Shown: positions 40,263 to 50,827, counted from the first letter of the stretch. The stretch is 64,000 nt of DNA from Geobacillus sp. 46C-IIa (GCF_014679505.1 NZ_CP061474.1:1984001-2048000), one strand, 5' to 3'. The notes: generated by a model not told the origin, from the sequence alone. Numbers and translations are program-made.

Positions 40263-40286
40263 AATTAGTATAAAAGAGGCGCCAAC

Positions 40287-40826
40287 ATGAGCGAAGAGAT
40301 CCTCTTGCAGTTGGTCGACCGGCTCGGTCATATCGAGAACACGCTGCATCTTCTCGTTGAAAGCCACAAACGGTTGGAAGCGGAACAGCAGGAAATCCGA
40401 AAAGAACAGCAAGAAATGCGAAAAGAACAGCGGGAAATCGGAAGAGAGCAACAAGAAATCCGAAAAGAACAGGAAGAATTCCGTCGAATCCGGCAAGCTC
40501 TCCTTAAAGGCCAAAAGAGATTAGGAGAAGAACAAGCACACCTCAAAGCCGGTCAAAAAGAGTTGTATGACTTCATGTCTGCTCTTCTTCACCGCCAAGA
40601 CGAAACGGACGCTGCACTTAAAGCCCTCGCCATGGACGTGCATAAACTTCACGGTGAAGTCTCTTCCATCCACCAAAGATTCGACTCCTTAGAGAAAAAG
40701 GTGGATGCCCATGTCCAATCATTCCCCGACCAGCTGAACAACGTAAAGCTTGACATTGCCTTCCTCTCAAACAACGTCATCGAACACGAACGGGAAATCT
40801 ACAAAATTAAGAATGTGATTTTATGA
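40287..40826 (+). CDS. Coiled-coil protein related to the 14-repeat protein
   Basis: A 179-residue helical protein, mostly coiled coil. Residues 33-68 form a degenerate seven-residue repeat of the type EQQEIRK / EQQEMRK / EQREIGR. The head MSEEILLQLVDRLGHIENTL and the tail NNVIEHEREIYKIKNVIL match the plan of the protein at 8393-9436, so the two are probably distant paralogs differing in their middle repeat. Function is unknown. AAAGAGGCG precedes the ATG. Confidence 0.75.
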   Translation: MSEEILLQLVDRLGHIENTLHLLVESHKRLEAEQQEIRKEQQEMRKEQREIGREQQEIRKEQEEFRRIRQALLKGQKRLGEEQAHLKAGQKELYDFMSALLHRQDETDAALKALAMDVHKLHGEVSSIHQRFDSLEKKVDAHVQSFPDQLNNVKLDIAFLSNNVIEHEREIYKIKNVIL

Positions 40827-40925
40827 CGCAAAGCAGGCGGGCCGTGCAAGCCTGCCTGCTCGCTCCATTGATTTAACAGAGGGACAGCATGCATGACTAG
40901 CATACGAAAACCGGCATCCCTCCTG

Positions 40926-41249
40926 CTATACGCAGTCCGAAATATCGATCTCCATCCCCAGCAAGGCATAGCTCAACGTTTTGCCGTGCGGATCAAGTGC
41001 CAACGAAGTGGTGACACCACCATCGAGCGCATGGTGGCAAACAAACTGCAACGCTGCAATATTAGGAAGTTCGTAGCGAACGATATCTCCTTTCACAATG
41101 TCGCACAAATGATCCTTCACTTTCTCTGGTGTCACTGCTCGACACAACAAAGGGTAGTCTTTTTCTTGAAACGGAATAAGGGACAAAATCAATGTATTTC
41201 CTTTGTCCCCGGCCCGACAGTGAGCCAAATCGTACAACTTCGCCTTCAT
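40926..41249 (-). CDS. AtuA-like C-terminal (ferredoxin-fold) domain protein
   Basis: A 107-residue protein resembling the small AtuA-like domain found at the end of, or next to, DUF1446/AtuA proteins of acyclic-terpene and related catabolism. Typical features are LAHCRAGDKGNTLILSL at the start and the glycine-rich LDGGVTTSLALDPHGK near the end. It lies seven bases after the truncated large subunit, with CAGGAGTG as the ribosome site. The reading frame is intact, but its partner is broken, so it is probably no longer useful. Confidence 0.8.
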   Translation of the reverse strand: MKAKLYDLAHCRAGDKGNTLILSLIPFQEKDYPLLCRAVTPEKVKDHLCDIVKGDIVRYELPNIAALQFVCHHALDGGVTTSLALDPHGKTLSYALLGMEIDISDCV

Positions 41250-41255
41250 ATTCTG

Positions 41256-41600
41256 TCACTCCTGAATCGTTACTTGTACATTGATCCGTTGGCGAGGAAT
41301 CAACGCCGAAATAATTCCGATGACCTCATTTACGTATTTTCTCGCTCCGCCACCGCCAGCCGGGCCGTTCGTATAAAGCGCTTCCACTTCTTCGCCTATT
41401 TGTTCGGCTTGTTCCCTTGTATCCGCTTTCCCGGCCACACGCAGACGAACTTCATACGGTTCGCTCCCCTTCCCTAGGGCCATTCGGTGTGCCGATGATA
41501 GACCCATATAATCAACCCGAAGATCCTTCACACGGTTTTTGAAGCGTTCATAGACAATTTCCTCTGCTAGTTGCGCACGCCATTTGAGCGGGCCGCTATT
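41256..41600 (-). pseudogene. DUF1446 / AtuA family large subunit, C-terminal remnant
   Basis: About 115 residues match the C-terminal end of DUF1446 (AtuA) proteins, from GPLKWRAQLAEEIVYERF through the VDYMGLSSAH region to the glycine-rich NGPAGGGGARKYVNEVIG. The N-terminal three quarters, normally about 330 residues, are missing. Upstream at 41600-41756 nothing coding is seen, and the aldehyde dehydrogenase terminator comes next. The breakpoint near 41600 has no obvious insertion element. Confidence 0.75.
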
Positions 41601-41756
41601 ACGAACCGTGCTTGAGGATGGTAAGCAACAGATTAGCGCACCAGCAATGCCTGGGCGCAAGGGCGGATGCTACCAAATCTCTGCAAGGCCAAAAGCAGCT
41701 GTTCCCAAAGACTGTTTTCTTCAAGAGAAACATCGCATTCTCTCAGTGCGTATATG

Positions 41757-41800
41757 AAAAAGGGGCCCCGCTGCATGGAGCCCCCCTTGGCTGCTTTCTT
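41757..41800 (-). terminator. Terminator of the aldehyde dehydrogenase gene
   Basis: On the minus strand AAGGGG pairs with CCCCTT within a GC-rich hairpin, and a run of T follows. It overlaps the stop codon region of the gene. Confidence 0.75.
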
Positions 41801-43265
41801 ACCCTTTGACAAAGACAGTTTTGATGGCAGTGAAAAATTCAATGGCCGCCCGCCCTTGTTCCCGCGAGTGGGAGCTCGATTGTTTCATCCCGCCAAACGG
41901 CGCTTGTAGTTCAACCCCTGCGCTTTCCTCATTAATCCGCACGAGCCCGGCTTCGATGTCTTGGATGAACGTTAACATCTTCCCGATATTTTGGGTAAAA
42001 ATCGAGGCGCTAAGGCCAAACGGTGTGTCATTGGCTAAGGTTAACGCTTCTTCAAACGTGTCCACTTTAATTAAGGCGAGCACCGGCCCGAAAATTTCTT
42101 CGCGGGCGATCGTCATGTTTGGGGATACGTTTTCAAACACCGTCGGCTCTATATAAAATCCGTTGCCGAGCTCTCCATCGACCAAGCGGCGGCCGCCGCA
42201 AAGCAATGTCGCCCCTTCTTCGATCCCTTTTTCGATATAAGAAAGAACCGTCTCTAATTGCTTCCGGCTGGCGCACGGGCCCATCCAGACGCCTTCTTCC
42301 ATCCCGTTTCCAATTTTCAACTGTTTAATCTTCGCTAATAGTTGTTCTTTAAACGATTCATAGATGGAACGCTGAACGAAGACACGGCTTGTCGCCGTAC
42401 ATTTTTGCCCCGTCGAACGCAGTCCGCCGCTAATCGTTGCTTCGACGGCGCGGTCAAGGTTGGCATCCTCGAGCACGATGACCGGATTTTTCCCACCCAT
42501 TTCCAGTTGATACTTTGCCCCTCTCGCTACTGCTTTTTGGGCGATCGTTTTGCCGACCTCGTTGGAACCCGTAAACGTAATCGCGTGAATATGCGGATGC
42601 TCAGCAATGGCGTTGCCGATGACCGACCCTTTGCCGGCCACGAAGTTCAACACGCCGGCCGGCACCCCCGCTTGGTCAAAGCATTCGACCACCTTGACCG
42701 CGGTGACCGCCGTTTCTTGCGCCGGCTTAAACACAACCGTATTTCCATAAATGAGGGCAGGGGCGATTTTCCAAATCGGGATGGCGACCGGAAAGTTCCA
42801 CGGCGTGATCACCCCAACCACCCCGAGCGGCACGCGCATCGTAAACATAAGCGCCTCGCTGTCCGTGGACGGAATGACATCACCGATGTGCCGCATCCCT
42901 TCCCCGGCATAATAGCGCAAAATGTTCACTCCCCGCTGCACTTCTCCTTTTGCTTCCGGGAGCGTTTTCCCCATTTCCCTTGTCATCGTTTCGGCGATCT
43001 CAGCAAGCCGTCTCTCCAAAATATCAGCCGCGCGGAACAAATACTCCCCGCGTTTTGGACCGGACCACTTCCGCCACGCCGTTTGCGCCCGTCTCGCCGC
43101 TTCGACCGCGGCGTTCAGGTCTTCGATATTGGACTGTTGAACGTAGCCGACAATATCGTGAATATGGGCCGGGTTGATGCTCGCTTCGGTTTGGTTTGTG
43201 GACGAAGGAGTCCATTGGCCGTTAATGTAATTCAAATAGGTTTGTCTTTCCGTTCCCGCTGTCAT
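41799..43265 (-). CDS. gucD: Aldehyde dehydrogenase, probably 2,5-dioxopentanoate (alpha-ketoglutaric semialdehyde) type
   Basis: A 488-residue NAD(P) aldehyde dehydrogenase. The catalytic glutamate is in LEMGGKNP and the cysteine in [11 protein letters not shown]. The N-terminal [10 protein letters not shown], the VGYVQQSN segment and [11 protein letters not shown] are, from memory, very close to B. subtilis YcbD/GucD, which oxidises alpha-ketoglutaric semialdehyde in glucarate breakdown. No sugar-acid genes are nearby, so the pathway is uncertain. It stands alone between terminators. Confidence 0.82.
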   Translation of the reverse strand: MTAGTERQTYLNYINGQWTPSSTNQTEASINPAHIHDIVGYVQQSNIEDLNAAVEAARRAQTAWRKWSGPKRGEYLFRAADILERRLAEIAETMTREMGKTLPEAKGEVQRGVNILRYYAGEGMRHIGDVIPSTDSEALMFTMRVPLGVVGVITPWNFPVAIPIWKIAPALIYGNTVVFKPAQETAVTAVKVVECFDQAGVPAGVLNFVAGKGSVIGNAIAEHPHIHAITFTGSNEVGKTIAQKAVARGAKYQLEMGGKNPVIVLEDANLDRAVEATISGGLRSTGQKCTATSRVFVQRSIYESFKEQLLAKIKQLKIGNGMEEGVWMGPCASRKQLETVLSYIEKGIEEGATLLCGGRRLVDGELGNGFYIEPTVFENVSPNMTIAREEIFGPVLALIKVDTFEEALTLANDTPFGLSASIFTQNIGKMLTFIQDIEAGLVRINEESAGVELQAPFGGMKQSSSHSREQGRAAIEFFTAIKTVFVKG

Positions 43266-43466
43266 TGTACATTCTTCTTTTCGCCAACATCATTGCAACT
43301 GACAACATCCCAGAAAAAATGTTTGACCTCGACTCTCCTAAAAAAGTCAGGTTTCGTCGCCTCACTATAATACTACTATGGTTGGAATGTTTCGTGAATT
43401 GAGATTCATTCAATGAAATATTCAACCTTGACAGAGAGGCGACAAAATCATGGTGCGACAGCGACA

Positions 43467-43505
43467 AAAAACCGGCCTCCCCTTGAACAAGGAGAGACCG
43501 GTTCG
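43467..43505 (-). terminator. Terminator of the cysJI operon
   Basis: On the minus strand AACCGGTCTCTCCTTG pairs with CAAGGGGAGGCCGGTT, followed by TTTTTTG, 18 bases past the cysI stop. Bases 43266-43466 are the upstream region of the aldehyde dehydrogenase gene. Confidence 0.92.
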
Positions 43506-43522
43506 AATAAAACCGCATCATT

Positions 43523-45244
43523 TTAATCATGGAAATTCGTTCCGTCTGTGACTTCTTTAACGATGCCGGCGCGGATGACGAAGTCGCCGAAATGTTCGCC
43601 GTCAAGCCGCTCTTTGGCGTAGCGGGACAACAGAACGCGCAGTTCGCGCAAAATTTCTTCTTCGCCGATGTTTTCGCGATACAGCTTGCCAAGGCGCGTG
43701 CCGTTGAACGCGGCGCCGAGGTACATGTTGTATTTGCCGACCGCTTTGCCGACGAAGGCGATCTCAGCAAGCACATGGCGGGCGCAGCCGTTCGGACAGC
43801 CCGTCATGCGGATCGTGATTTCTTCGTCGCGCAAGCCGTTTTCATCGATGATTTCCTCGATTTTATCGAGCAGATTCGGCAAGTACCGCTCCGCTTCCGC
43901 CATCGCGAGGCCGCATGTCGGCAGCGCGACACAGGCGAGCGCATTGCGGCGCAAAGCGGTGTACCGTCTGCCATCGGTCAAGCCGTACTTGGCGATCAGC
44001 GCCTCAATTTCCGGTTTTTTCTCGCTCGTGACGTTGGCGATCACTAAGTTTTGATTCGCTGTCAGCCGGAAATCACCGGTATGGACTTTGGCGATTTCAC
44101 GCAAGCCGGTCATCAGCTTGTAATCGTCGTAGTCTTTGACGCGGCCGCCTTCGACAAACAGTGTGAAATGCCACGTTCCGTTGACACCTTCAACCCAGCC
44201 GTAGCGGTCGCCGTTATGCTCGAAATGGTACGGGCGCGCTTCGCCGAGCTTCCAACCGAGGCGGCGTTCAATTTCCTCTTTCACGACTTCAAGGCCAAGG
44301 CGGTCGATCGTGTATTTGAAGCGGGCGTTTTTGCGCACCGAGCGGTTGCCATAATCGCGCTGAACGGTCATAATTTTTTCCGCCACTTCAACGACTTGAT
44401 CCGGCGTGCAGAAACCGATCACTTTCGCAAGCTGCGGGTACGTCGTTTTATCGCCGTGGGTCATCCCCATGCCGCCGCCGATGGCGACGTTAAAGCCAGC
44501 CAGCTTGCCGTCTTCCACAATGGCGATCAACCCGATATCTTGCGAGAATACGTCCACATCGTTAGACGGCGGGACGGCGATACCGATCTTAAATTTCCGC
44601 GGCAAGTACGTCGAGCCGTAAACCGGTTCTTCCTCGCCGTCGACTTGCGGCGTGCCAGCTACTTTTTCCTCATCGAGCCAAATTTCATAATACGCCCGTG
44701 TCCGCGGCAACAAATGGTCGCTTAACAGTTTCGCCCATTCGTACACTTCCGCGTGCACTTCCGACTGGTATGGATTCGGATTGCACATGACGTTCCGGTT
44801 GACGTCGCCGCAGGCAGCGAGCGTTGTCATGAGCGCGCCGTTAATGGCCTGCATCGTTTTTTTCACGTTCCATTTCAGGACGCCGTGCAATTGGAACGCT
44901 TGGCGCGTCGTTAACTTCAACGTGCCGTTGGCGTATTTGCGGGCGATTTCATCCATGACCAGCCACTGCTCCGGCGTCGCCACCCCGCCCGGTGTGCGGA
45001 CGCGAATCATGAACTGGTACGCCGGTTCCAATTTTTGTTTTTGCCGCTCTGTGCGCACATCGCGGTCATCTTGTAAGTAGCTGCCGTGGAACTTCATCAG
45101 CCGGTTGTCATCGTCCGGAATGCCTGCGCTGATCGGGTCTTCCATCGTTTCGGCGAGCGTGCCGCGCAAGTAATGGCTTTCCCGTTTAATGCGCTCGACA
45201 TCGCTTGGCGGTCCGTCCGGCGCTTTTAACACGACTTTCGCCAT
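43523..45244 (-). CDS. cysI: Sulfite reductase (NADPH) hemoprotein beta subunit
   Basis: A 573-residue enzyme with siroheme and a 4Fe-4S cluster that reduces sulfite to sulfide. The cluster cysteines are visible in [14 protein letters not shown] and [11 protein letters not shown], the last also binding siroheme. It is 25 bases downstream of cysJ. The ATG at 45244 suits the AAGGAGTG site; the in-frame GTG at 45256 is too close to it. Confidence 0.95.
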   Translation of the reverse strand: MAKVVLKAPDGPPSDVERIKRESHYLRGTLAETMEDPISAGIPDDDNRLMKFHGSYLQDDRDVRTERQKQKLEPAYQFMIRVRTPGGVATPEQWLVMDEIARKYANGTLKLTTRQAFQLHGVLKWNVKKTMQAINGALMTTLAACGDVNRNVMCNPNPYQSEVHAEVYEWAKLLSDHLLPRTRAYYEIWLDEEKVAGTPQVDGEEEPVYGSTYLPRKFKIGIAVPPSNDVDVFSQDIGLIAIVEDGKLAGFNVAIGGGMGMTHGDKTTYPQLAKVIGFCTPDQVVEVAEKIMTVQRDYGNRSVRKNARFKYTIDRLGLEVVKEEIERRLGWKLGEARPYHFEHNGDRYGWVEGVNGTWHFTLFVEGGRVKDYDDYKLMTGLREIAKVHTGDFRLTANQNLVIANVTSEKKPEIEALIAKYGLTDGRRYTALRRNALACVALPTCGLAMAEAERYLPNLLDKIEEIIDENGLRDEEITIRMTGCPNGCARHVLAEIAFVGKAVGKYNMYLGAAFNGTRLGKLYRENIGEEEILRELRVLLSRYAKERLDGEHFGDFVIRAGIVKEVTDGTNFHD

Positions 45245-45269
45245 TTCCGATTCCACTCCTTCTTTGAGA

Positions 45270-47099
45270 TTAATAGACGTCGCGTTGGTACCGTTTTTGC
45301 TTTTGCATTTCGGTCAAATAAGCTTCTGCTTGTTCGCGGCTCATTCCGCCTTCTTTTTCAATAATATCAATGAGCGTCTGGTGGACGTCGCGCGCCATGT
45401 GCTGCTTGTCGCCGCAAATGTAGACGACGGCGCCTTCCTCGAGCCAGCCGAACAGCTCTTTGCTTCGTTCAAGCATCCGATGCTGGACGTATACTTTTTC
45501 CTCTCTATCGCGTGAAAAGGCGACATCCATTTTGGTGAGCACACCGCTTTTCAGCCATGCTTGCCATTCCGTTTGATACAGGAAGTCAGTCACAAAATGC
45601 TGATCGCCAAAGAAAAGCCATGATTTTCCGTTCGCCCCTGTCGCCTCGCGCTCTTGCATAAAGGCGCGGAACGGCGCTACCCCCGTGCCCGGTCCCACCA
45701 TAATGATCGGCGTCGACGGATCTTTCGGCAGCTTGAAGTTCGGATTCGGTTGAATAAAGACCGGCAGCGTATCGCCGATTTGAATGCGCTCGGCACAAAA
45801 CGTCGAGCACACCCCTTTGCGCAGGCGGCCGTAAGACTCATAACGGACCGCACCGATCGTCAAATGCACTTCATCCGGATACGCGGCTAAGCTACTCGCG
45901 ATCGAATATAGGCGCGGCGGCATTTTCCGCAAGATGGAAATGACTTGTTGCGGCGCAGCGTCCCACGGGCCAAAATCGCGCAGTGCATCGAGCAAGTCGC
46001 GGCCCTTAGCATATTCTTTTAATTTCGCCTCATTGCCCGGAGCAACAAGCTCTTGAAGCGCGCTGTTTTTCGATAGCGGCGCCAGCTTTTGGAGAAGAGC
46101 TTTCGTCAAAACGGTAATTTCAAAATGAGACGTGAGCGCTTCTTTCAGCGACCGCACTTCTCCATCCTTATCGATCGTTACTGTTTCTTCCGGATTCCAT
46201 TTCATTTCTTGGATGACAAGGTCAACAAGCTCCGGATCGTTTTTCGGGAAAATGCCAAGCGCATCGCCCGGCTCATATTTCAAGCCCGATCCTTCAAGCG
46301 ACAATTCGAGATGACGCGTTTCTTTATTCGAACCGCGGCCGTTTAAGTTAATGTTTTCCAACACTTCGGCTGGAAACGGGTTTTTCCGCGAGTAGACGAC
46401 GGCAGGTTCGGCTTTCGGCGCCGCAGCCACAGCCGACAAGAGCGGAGCCGCTCCACCGTTGGCGTTTGCTTGTTTGCTCAACTCGCCAAGCACGCCATCG
46501 AGCCATTTCGCCGCCGCTTCTTCATAGTCCACATCACAGTCGACGCGCGGATAAAACCGTTCTCCCCCAAGCTCTTCCAACCGCTTATCAAAATCTTTCC
46601 CTGTCTGGCAAAAATGCTCATATGACGTATCGCCGAGCGCAAGGACGGAGAAGCGGAGATGATCCAGTTTTGGCGCCCGTTTGCTGTGAAGAAATTCGTA
46701 AAACGACACAGCGTTGTCCGGCGGATCGCCTTCCCCATGCGTGCTCACAACAATGAGCAGCGTCTCCACTTTCTTTAATTCGTTCGGCTTAAAATCAAGC
46801 ATCGACGACACTTTCACCTCAAAGCCGCGCTCCTTGAGCGCTTTGCCGGCTTTTTCCGCCAACTTTTGCGCGTTGCCGGTTTGTGAACCGTAAAGAACAG
46901 TCACCTCTTTCGAAATCGGCTTGCCGCCCCCGGCAAACAGCGTCGGCGCCTCGGCATCGAGAACGCTCACTGCGGTCTCGGCCGCGGCCAAATACCCGCT
47001 CAGCCAAAGCTTTTGCGGCGGCGTCAACGTCGGCAACAAACGGTTCAGGAGCTCGATCTGCTCCTGGCTAAACGGACTGTTAGTTACTTGCAGCTGCAA
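45270..47099 (-). CDS. cysJ: Sulfite reductase (NADPH) flavoprotein alpha subunit
   Basis: A 609-residue diflavin reductase. The order is a flavodoxin domain ([18 protein letters not shown]), a connecting FAD domain (RLYSIASS), and an NADPH domain ([14 protein letters not shown]). It feeds electrons to CysI. I chose the TTG at 47099 because GAGGGG is eight bases upstream and the protein then starts [10 protein letters not shown], as in B. subtilis CysJ. The GTG three codons earlier overlaps the ribosome site. Confidence 0.95.
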   Translation of the reverse strand: MQLQVTNSPFSQEQIELLNRLLPTLTPPQKLWLSGYLAAAETAVSVLDAEAPTLFAGGGKPISKEVTVLYGSQTGNAQKLAEKAGKALKERGFEVKVSSMLDFKPNELKKVETLLIVVSTHGEGDPPDNAVSFYEFLHSKRAPKLDHLRFSVLALGDTSYEHFCQTGKDFDKRLEELGGERFYPRVDCDVDYEEAAAKWLDGVLGELSKQANANGGAAPLLSAVAAAPKAEPAVVYSRKNPFPAEVLENINLNGRGSNKETRHLELSLEGSGLKYEPGDALGIFPKNDPELVDLVIQEMKWNPEETVTIDKDGEVRSLKEALTSHFEITVLTKALLQKLAPLSKNSALQELVAPGNEAKLKEYAKGRDLLDALRDFGPWDAAPQQVISILRKMPPRLYSIASSLAAYPDEVHLTIGAVRYESYGRLRKGVCSTFCAERIQIGDTLPVFIQPNPNFKLPKDPSTPIIMVGPGTGVAPFRAFMQEREATGANGKSWLFFGDQHFVTDFLYQTEWQAWLKSGVLTKMDVAFSRDREEKVYVQHRMLERSKELFGWLEEGAVVYICGDKQHMARDVHQTLIDIIEKEGGMSREQAEAYLTEMQKQKRYQRDVY

Positions 47100-47341
47100 C
47101 GTGTCCACCCCTCAATATAAAATAAAATGGAATGATGGCGGAATTCCTTTCTGACTTTTATAGGCGTTGCCACCAAATATCCATTATTCCTATAAAACAA
47201 GTAGGTTTTAAATGTTATATCATATTTACACTTTACCGCAAAACAAAACATTAGTAAAATAAATATAAATTATTAAAACTATTAATATTTCTAATCAATA
47301 TTTACACCTGGACGAAGCCATCACGAGCAGGGGGAATGAGT

Positions 47342-48238
47342 ATGTATTATGACGAATTAAAAACGTTTATTACGTTGGCAGAAGTGAAAAATTTCACAAA
47401 AACAGCTGAAATCCTTCATCTCTCCCAGCCGAGTGTTAGTTTACACATCAAAAATTTAGAAAAAGAGTTTCAAACAAAACTGTTCATCCGTTCCCCGAAA
47501 CGGCTGCGCATGACGCCAACCGGCGAACTTCTGTATGACCGCGCCAAACAAATGCTGGCACTGTACGAACAGACGAAACAAGACATTTTAGAGCATCACC
47601 ATTCAGTGAAAGGCGAATTAAAAATCGGCGCCAGCTTTACGATTGGGGAGTATATTTTGCCGCCGTTTTTGCTCGACTTCCAACAGCGCTACCCGGAACT
47701 CGAACTTGGGGTGATGATCGGCAACACAAAAGAAATCGTCGAACTCGTCCGCTCATACCAAGTGGATATCGGCTTGATCGAAGGACAAACGAACGACAAA
47801 GAACTGTCCGTTCACCCATTCATGCAGGACGAACTTGTCATCGTCTCTTCAAACCGCCACGAATTGGCACAAAAAGAGGAAGTGGCGATCACCGATTTGC
47901 AAAACGAAGCATGGGTGGCGCGCGAAATCGGTTCAGGCACACGCGAATACTTCAACCACTTCATCCGCTCAAACGGATTAAAGGTAAAATCACTCATGAT
48001 CATCAGCAGCAACCAAGGCATTAAAGAAACGTTAATCAACGGCAACGCCTTGTCCCTTCTGTCACGCAGCGTCGTCGCCCGCGACATCGAGCACGGTCAC
48101 CTGTCCGTCATCCGCCTAAAGCACCCGCCGTTTTACCGGATGCTTTCTTATATTTATTCGCCGATTATGGAAAACAAACAAAGCGTCCGCATTTTCCTTG
48201 AAACGTTGCAAACCAACTGGACGGGCGCCAACAAATAA
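47342..48238 (+). CDS. cysL: LysR family regulator, probably CysL-like
   Basis: A 298-residue LysR regulator. The helix-turn-helix is FTKTAEILHLSQPSVSLHIKN, and the effector domain starts at GELKIGASFTIGEYILP. It is divergent from cysJI across about 240 bases of AT-rich DNA, so it probably activates that operon, as CysL does in B. subtilis. The ATG at 47342 is correctly spaced from AGGGGG; the one at 47336 is too near. Confidence 0.82.
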   Translation: MYYDELKTFITLAEVKNFTKTAEILHLSQPSVSLHIKNLEKEFQTKLFIRSPKRLRMTPTGELLYDRAKQMLALYEQTKQDILEHHHSVKGELKIGASFTIGEYILPPFLLDFQQRYPELELGVMIGNTKEIVELVRSYQVDIGLIEGQTNDKELSVHPFMQDELVIVSSNRHELAQKEEVAITDLQNEAWVAREIGSGTREYFNHFIRSNGLKVKSLMIISSNQGIKETLINGNALSLLSRSVVARDIEHGHLSVIRLKHPPFYRMLSYIYSPIMENKQSVRIFLETLQTNWTGANK

Positions 48239-48240
48239 CA

Positions 48241-48271
48241 GAAGGGCGCGGTCATCAATGACCCGCCCTTC
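48241..48271. terminator. Shared hairpin between cysL and czcD
   Basis: GAAGGGCG pairs with CGCCCTTC and GGTCA with TGACC, across a four-base loop. The genes converge here. The T-run is better on the minus side (TGTTATTTGTT). The hairpin touches the czcD stop codon. Confidence 0.7.
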
Positions 48272-49184
48272 ACACTTCCATCTCCCCATGGCGGATGTGC
48301 GGCATTTCGATTTGAATGGTCGCATGGCGAATATGAAAGCGGGTTTCCACCAAATCAATCGCCTGCTGCAAAATCGCTTGGGCATCGCGGCCATCTTCAA
48401 TAAGCAGATGGCAGCTTAACGAATCAAGACCTGAGGTGATCGTCCAAATATGCAAATCGTGGACATCCAACACCCCCTCAATGCCCGAAAGCGCCGTTTT
48501 CACTTCCGTCTGGTCGATGGCAGCAGGCGTTCCTTCCATTAAAATGTGCACCGTCTGCCAAACGACAGCGAACGCGCCTCTTAAAATCAAAACGGCCACA
48601 AACATGGAAATGAGCGGATCGGCCAAATACCAGCCAAACAGCCACATGATAAGCCCCGCCACCATCGCACCGACCGAACCTAACGCATCACCGAGCACGT
48701 GCAAATACGCGCTGCGGACATTGACATTCCCCTTGACATCTCCTTTATGCATCAACACCCAAGCGCTCGCCAGATTCGCCAACAATCCAACGGCAGCTAC
48801 GGCCATCATCGGCCCGCTCGCTACGTTCGGAGGATTCACCAATCTCCCTGCTGCTTCCCAAATAATCCAAGCGGCAATCACCGCCAATGTTATCCCGTTG
48901 ACGAGCGCTGCTAAAATCTCGAACCGATACAATCCGTACGTTTTCTTTGGAGAGGCAGGCTTGGCCGCCAACCATACTGCCACTAGACTCAGCAGAAGCG
49001 AAGCGGCATCGCTAAGCATATGTCCCGAATCCGAGAGAAGGGCAAGGCTGTTCGTTACGAGCCCGCCGACAAATTCAAGAACCATAATACTTGTCGTTAT
49101 GCCAAGAGCGATCGCTAACCCTTTTCGATTTCCTTCTCTGCCATGGCGATGATGGCCACAATGGCCGTGCGCATGGTGGTGCAT
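48270..49184 (-). CDS. czcD: Cation diffusion facilitator (zinc efflux)
   Basis: A 304-residue membrane exporter of the CDF family with six helices. It starts with a histidine-rich tail (HHHAHGHCGHHRHG), and the zinc site is in the second helix (LALLSDSGHMLSDAAS). The C-terminal cytoplasmic domain follows with HDLHIWTI. It is 14 bases after the repressor gene, so both form one operon. Likely metals are zinc, cadmium and cobalt. The ATG at 49184 is preceded by GAGGGGGAG. Confidence 0.92.
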   Translation of the reverse strand: MHHHAHGHCGHHRHGREGNRKGLAIALGITTSIMVLEFVGGLVTNSLALLSDSGHMLSDAASLLLSLVAVWLAAKPASPKKTYGLYRFEILAALVNGITLAVIAAWIIWEAAGRLVNPPNVASGPMMAVAAVGLLANLASAWVLMHKGDVKGNVNVRSAYLHVLGDALGSVGAMVAGLIMWLFGWYLADPLISMFVAVLILRGAFAVVWQTVHILMEGTPAAIDQTEVKTALSGIEGVLDVHDLHIWTITSGLDSLSCHLLIEDGRDAQAILQQAIDLVETRFHIRHATIQIEMPHIRHGEMEV

Positions 49185-49198
49185 CAATCGACTCCCCC

Positions 49199-49513
49199 TC
49201 ACCGGTGTTGTGCATGGTCAATCGCCTGTTTTAACAACGAAATCACATGATCATCATCGCAAGAATACACCAATGTCTTCCCTTCGCGGCGGTATTTGAC
49301 GAGCCGCAACGCCCGAAGCAGCGCCAGCTGGTGGGAAACGGCCGACTGCGACATGCCGAGCACTTCCGCGATATGGCCGACATGACATTCTTCCTGCGAC
49401 AACAAATACAACATTTTGATTCGGGTCGGATCTGCTAGTGCTTTAAATAGGCGTAACACTTCATCCACCGTTTCCGCTTCTAAAAACAGATGATCTTCTG
49501 TTTTCACAGCCAT
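49199..49513 (-). CDS. czrA: SmtB/ArsR family zinc-type repressor (CzrA-like)
   Basis: A 104-residue winged-helix repressor. The recognition helix region reads MSQSAVSHQLALLRALRLV, and the beta hairpin YRREGKTLVY. The C-terminal DDDHVISLLKQAIDHAQH has the Asp/His spacing of the alpha-5 zinc site. It lacks the ELCVCDL cysteines of arsenic sensors. A matching operator lies just upstream. It would release DNA when zinc or cobalt is high, allowing czcD expression. Confidence 0.92.
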   Translation of the reverse strand: MAVKTEDHLFLEAETVDEVLRLFKALADPTRIKMLYLLSQEECHVGHIAEVLGMSQSAVSHQLALLRALRLVKYRREGKTLVYSCDDDHVISLLKQAIDHAQHR

Positions 49514-49536
49514 TCCCTCGCTTTATATTCATTAAC

Positions 49537-49556
49537 ATATGAACACATGTTCATAT
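49537..49556 (-). promoter_or_regulatory. SmtB/CzrA operator
   Basis: A perfect 9-2-9 inverted repeat, ATATGAACA-CA-TGTTCATAT, lies 24 bases before the repressor start. It is the consensus half-site pattern (TGAACA / TGTTCA) of metal-sensing SmtB/CzrA repressors, in the promoter position for autoregulation. Confidence 0.85.
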
Positions 49557-49692
49557 ATATATGAATTATATGCTCACCTTGTGATCTTTGTCAATCATTG
49601 ACTCAACGAAAAAAAGCGGGGAGCATCGTCCGCCGCTAATCATAGCGATGTCTATGTTGTATGCAGCCCTTGCATCGGAATCCCCTACGCCA

Positions 49693-50007
49693 CTATTTCA
49701 CCTTCACTGCCGTCCCGGTCGCAATGCACATCATCATGCCATCACGCAATGTTTCAAAATCGAGATCAACGCCAATGACCGCGTTCGCCCCGAGCTTCGC
49801 TGCTTTATTCACCATTTCGCGAATGGCTAATTCTCTTCCCTCGGCCAGCTTGCTTTCATACGTCCCACTCCGTCCGCCGATGATATCGGTAATGCTGGCG
49901 AGAAAATCGCGAACGACATTGGCGCCTAAAATGACTTCCCCCGCCACAATGCCGAAATACGCTTCAATTTCTTTTCCTTCAATGGTATGGGTGGTCGTAA
50001 CAATCAC
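49693..50007 (-). CDS. UPF0145 (YbjQ) family protein
   Basis: A 104-residue protein of the UPF0145/YbjQ heavy-metal-binding-domain family, which forms pentameric rings of unknown role. Typical parts are [18 protein letters not shown] and [17 protein letters not shown] chose the GTG at 50007 since AAGGGGG is seven bases upstream; it gives the usual start MIVTTTHTI. The frame opens 17 codons earlier without a ribosome site. Confidence 0.88.
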   Translation of the reverse strand: MIVTTTHTIEGKEIEAYFGIVAGEVILGANVVRDFLASITDIIGGRSGTYESKLAEGRELAIREMVNKAAKLGANAVIGVDLDFETLRDGMMMCIATGTAVKVK

Positions 50008-50188
50008 AACAATGCCCCCTTGCCTCTCGTCATCAATGAGGCTGGTGATTTCGTACAAAATACTGCTAGTTCCGGCTATTTATCAATTAGAAAACCTGGC
50101 GAAACCAATCTTCTTTTTTAGCGAAATGCCGCTGATTTGCTCGTGACAACCGTTTTTCGCCGGCCTTCAATAGATAAAGCACGTAATT

Positions 50189-50677
50189 CTATGATTCCTT
50201 TTCATCACTAGGCGTCGCTGCCGAATTTGCCCGCGGTGCAACCGGCGCCGCTTGGGTTCCGTACAACAGCAGCTGGGCGATGCCGATAAAATACTCTGAT
50301 TCGCGAATGATATGGTCTAACACAACTTTCGCCGTCGGATTTTGGGCAACGACCGCACTTTTCCTTTTCACTTGCCGGCACAACTCGATGAATTGGAGAC
50401 TTTGTTGCAGGCAGAATGAAACGAAATGGAGCACTTGCTGATGCAGTTGTTCAGGAACATAATAACCGGCCCGGATCACCGATTCGATATAACGGACGGC
50501 TTGCTGGTGCGTAACAGACAAGGCCTCTTCCCACTTCTTCAACGCATCCACATAAGATGCTTCCAATCCGGACACAAGTTCGCGAATCACTACCGTATGC
50601 TCCTCTTCTTGGTGCTTCCAAAATTCAATCTCATCCAAAATGCGCAACGGCATATGTGGGCCGTAATAAAATTGCAC
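50189..50677 (-). CDS. DUF2935-like helical protein
   Basis: A 162-residue, mostly alpha-helical protein resembling the DUF2935 family of Bacillus, which has a hemerythrin-like bundle. Conserved-looking histidine and glutamate residues occur in EIEFWKHQEEEHTVVI. The last 20 residues are a low-complexity Ala/Pro tail. GTG start with GGGAGGGAAG in front. Function unknown. Confidence 0.75.
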   Translation of the reverse strand: MQFYYGPHMPLRILDEIEFWKHQEEEHTVVIRELVSGLEASYVDALKKWEEALSVTHQQAVRYIESVIRAGYYVPEQLHQQVLHFVSFCLQQSLQFIELCRQVKRKSAVVAQNPTAKVVLDHIIRESEYFIGIAQLLLYGTQAAPVAPRANSAATPSDEKES

Positions 50678-50827
50678 GCTCTTCCCTCCCGATTTTTATC
50701 TCCCTTTCCTTCCATATGTATGGGCAAAAAAGGCAGTCAATGCTTCAAAAATAGCGAAGCAGTCTATGAAGCAGCTGCTTCGCCGGAATGTTTACCGTAT
50801 GGCTCTGAAAACTTCAGCGAATAAGGA

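Noticed and set aside
43395..43412. TGAATTGAGATTCATTCA as a FadR box before the aldehyde dehydrogenase gene
   Set aside because: The inner positions do not fit the consensus; only the outer five bases pair.
50768..50781. 14-bp palindrome GAAGCAGCTGCTTC
   Set aside because: It lies in a spacer with no promoter nearby, and a palindrome of this size is expected by chance in a window this long.
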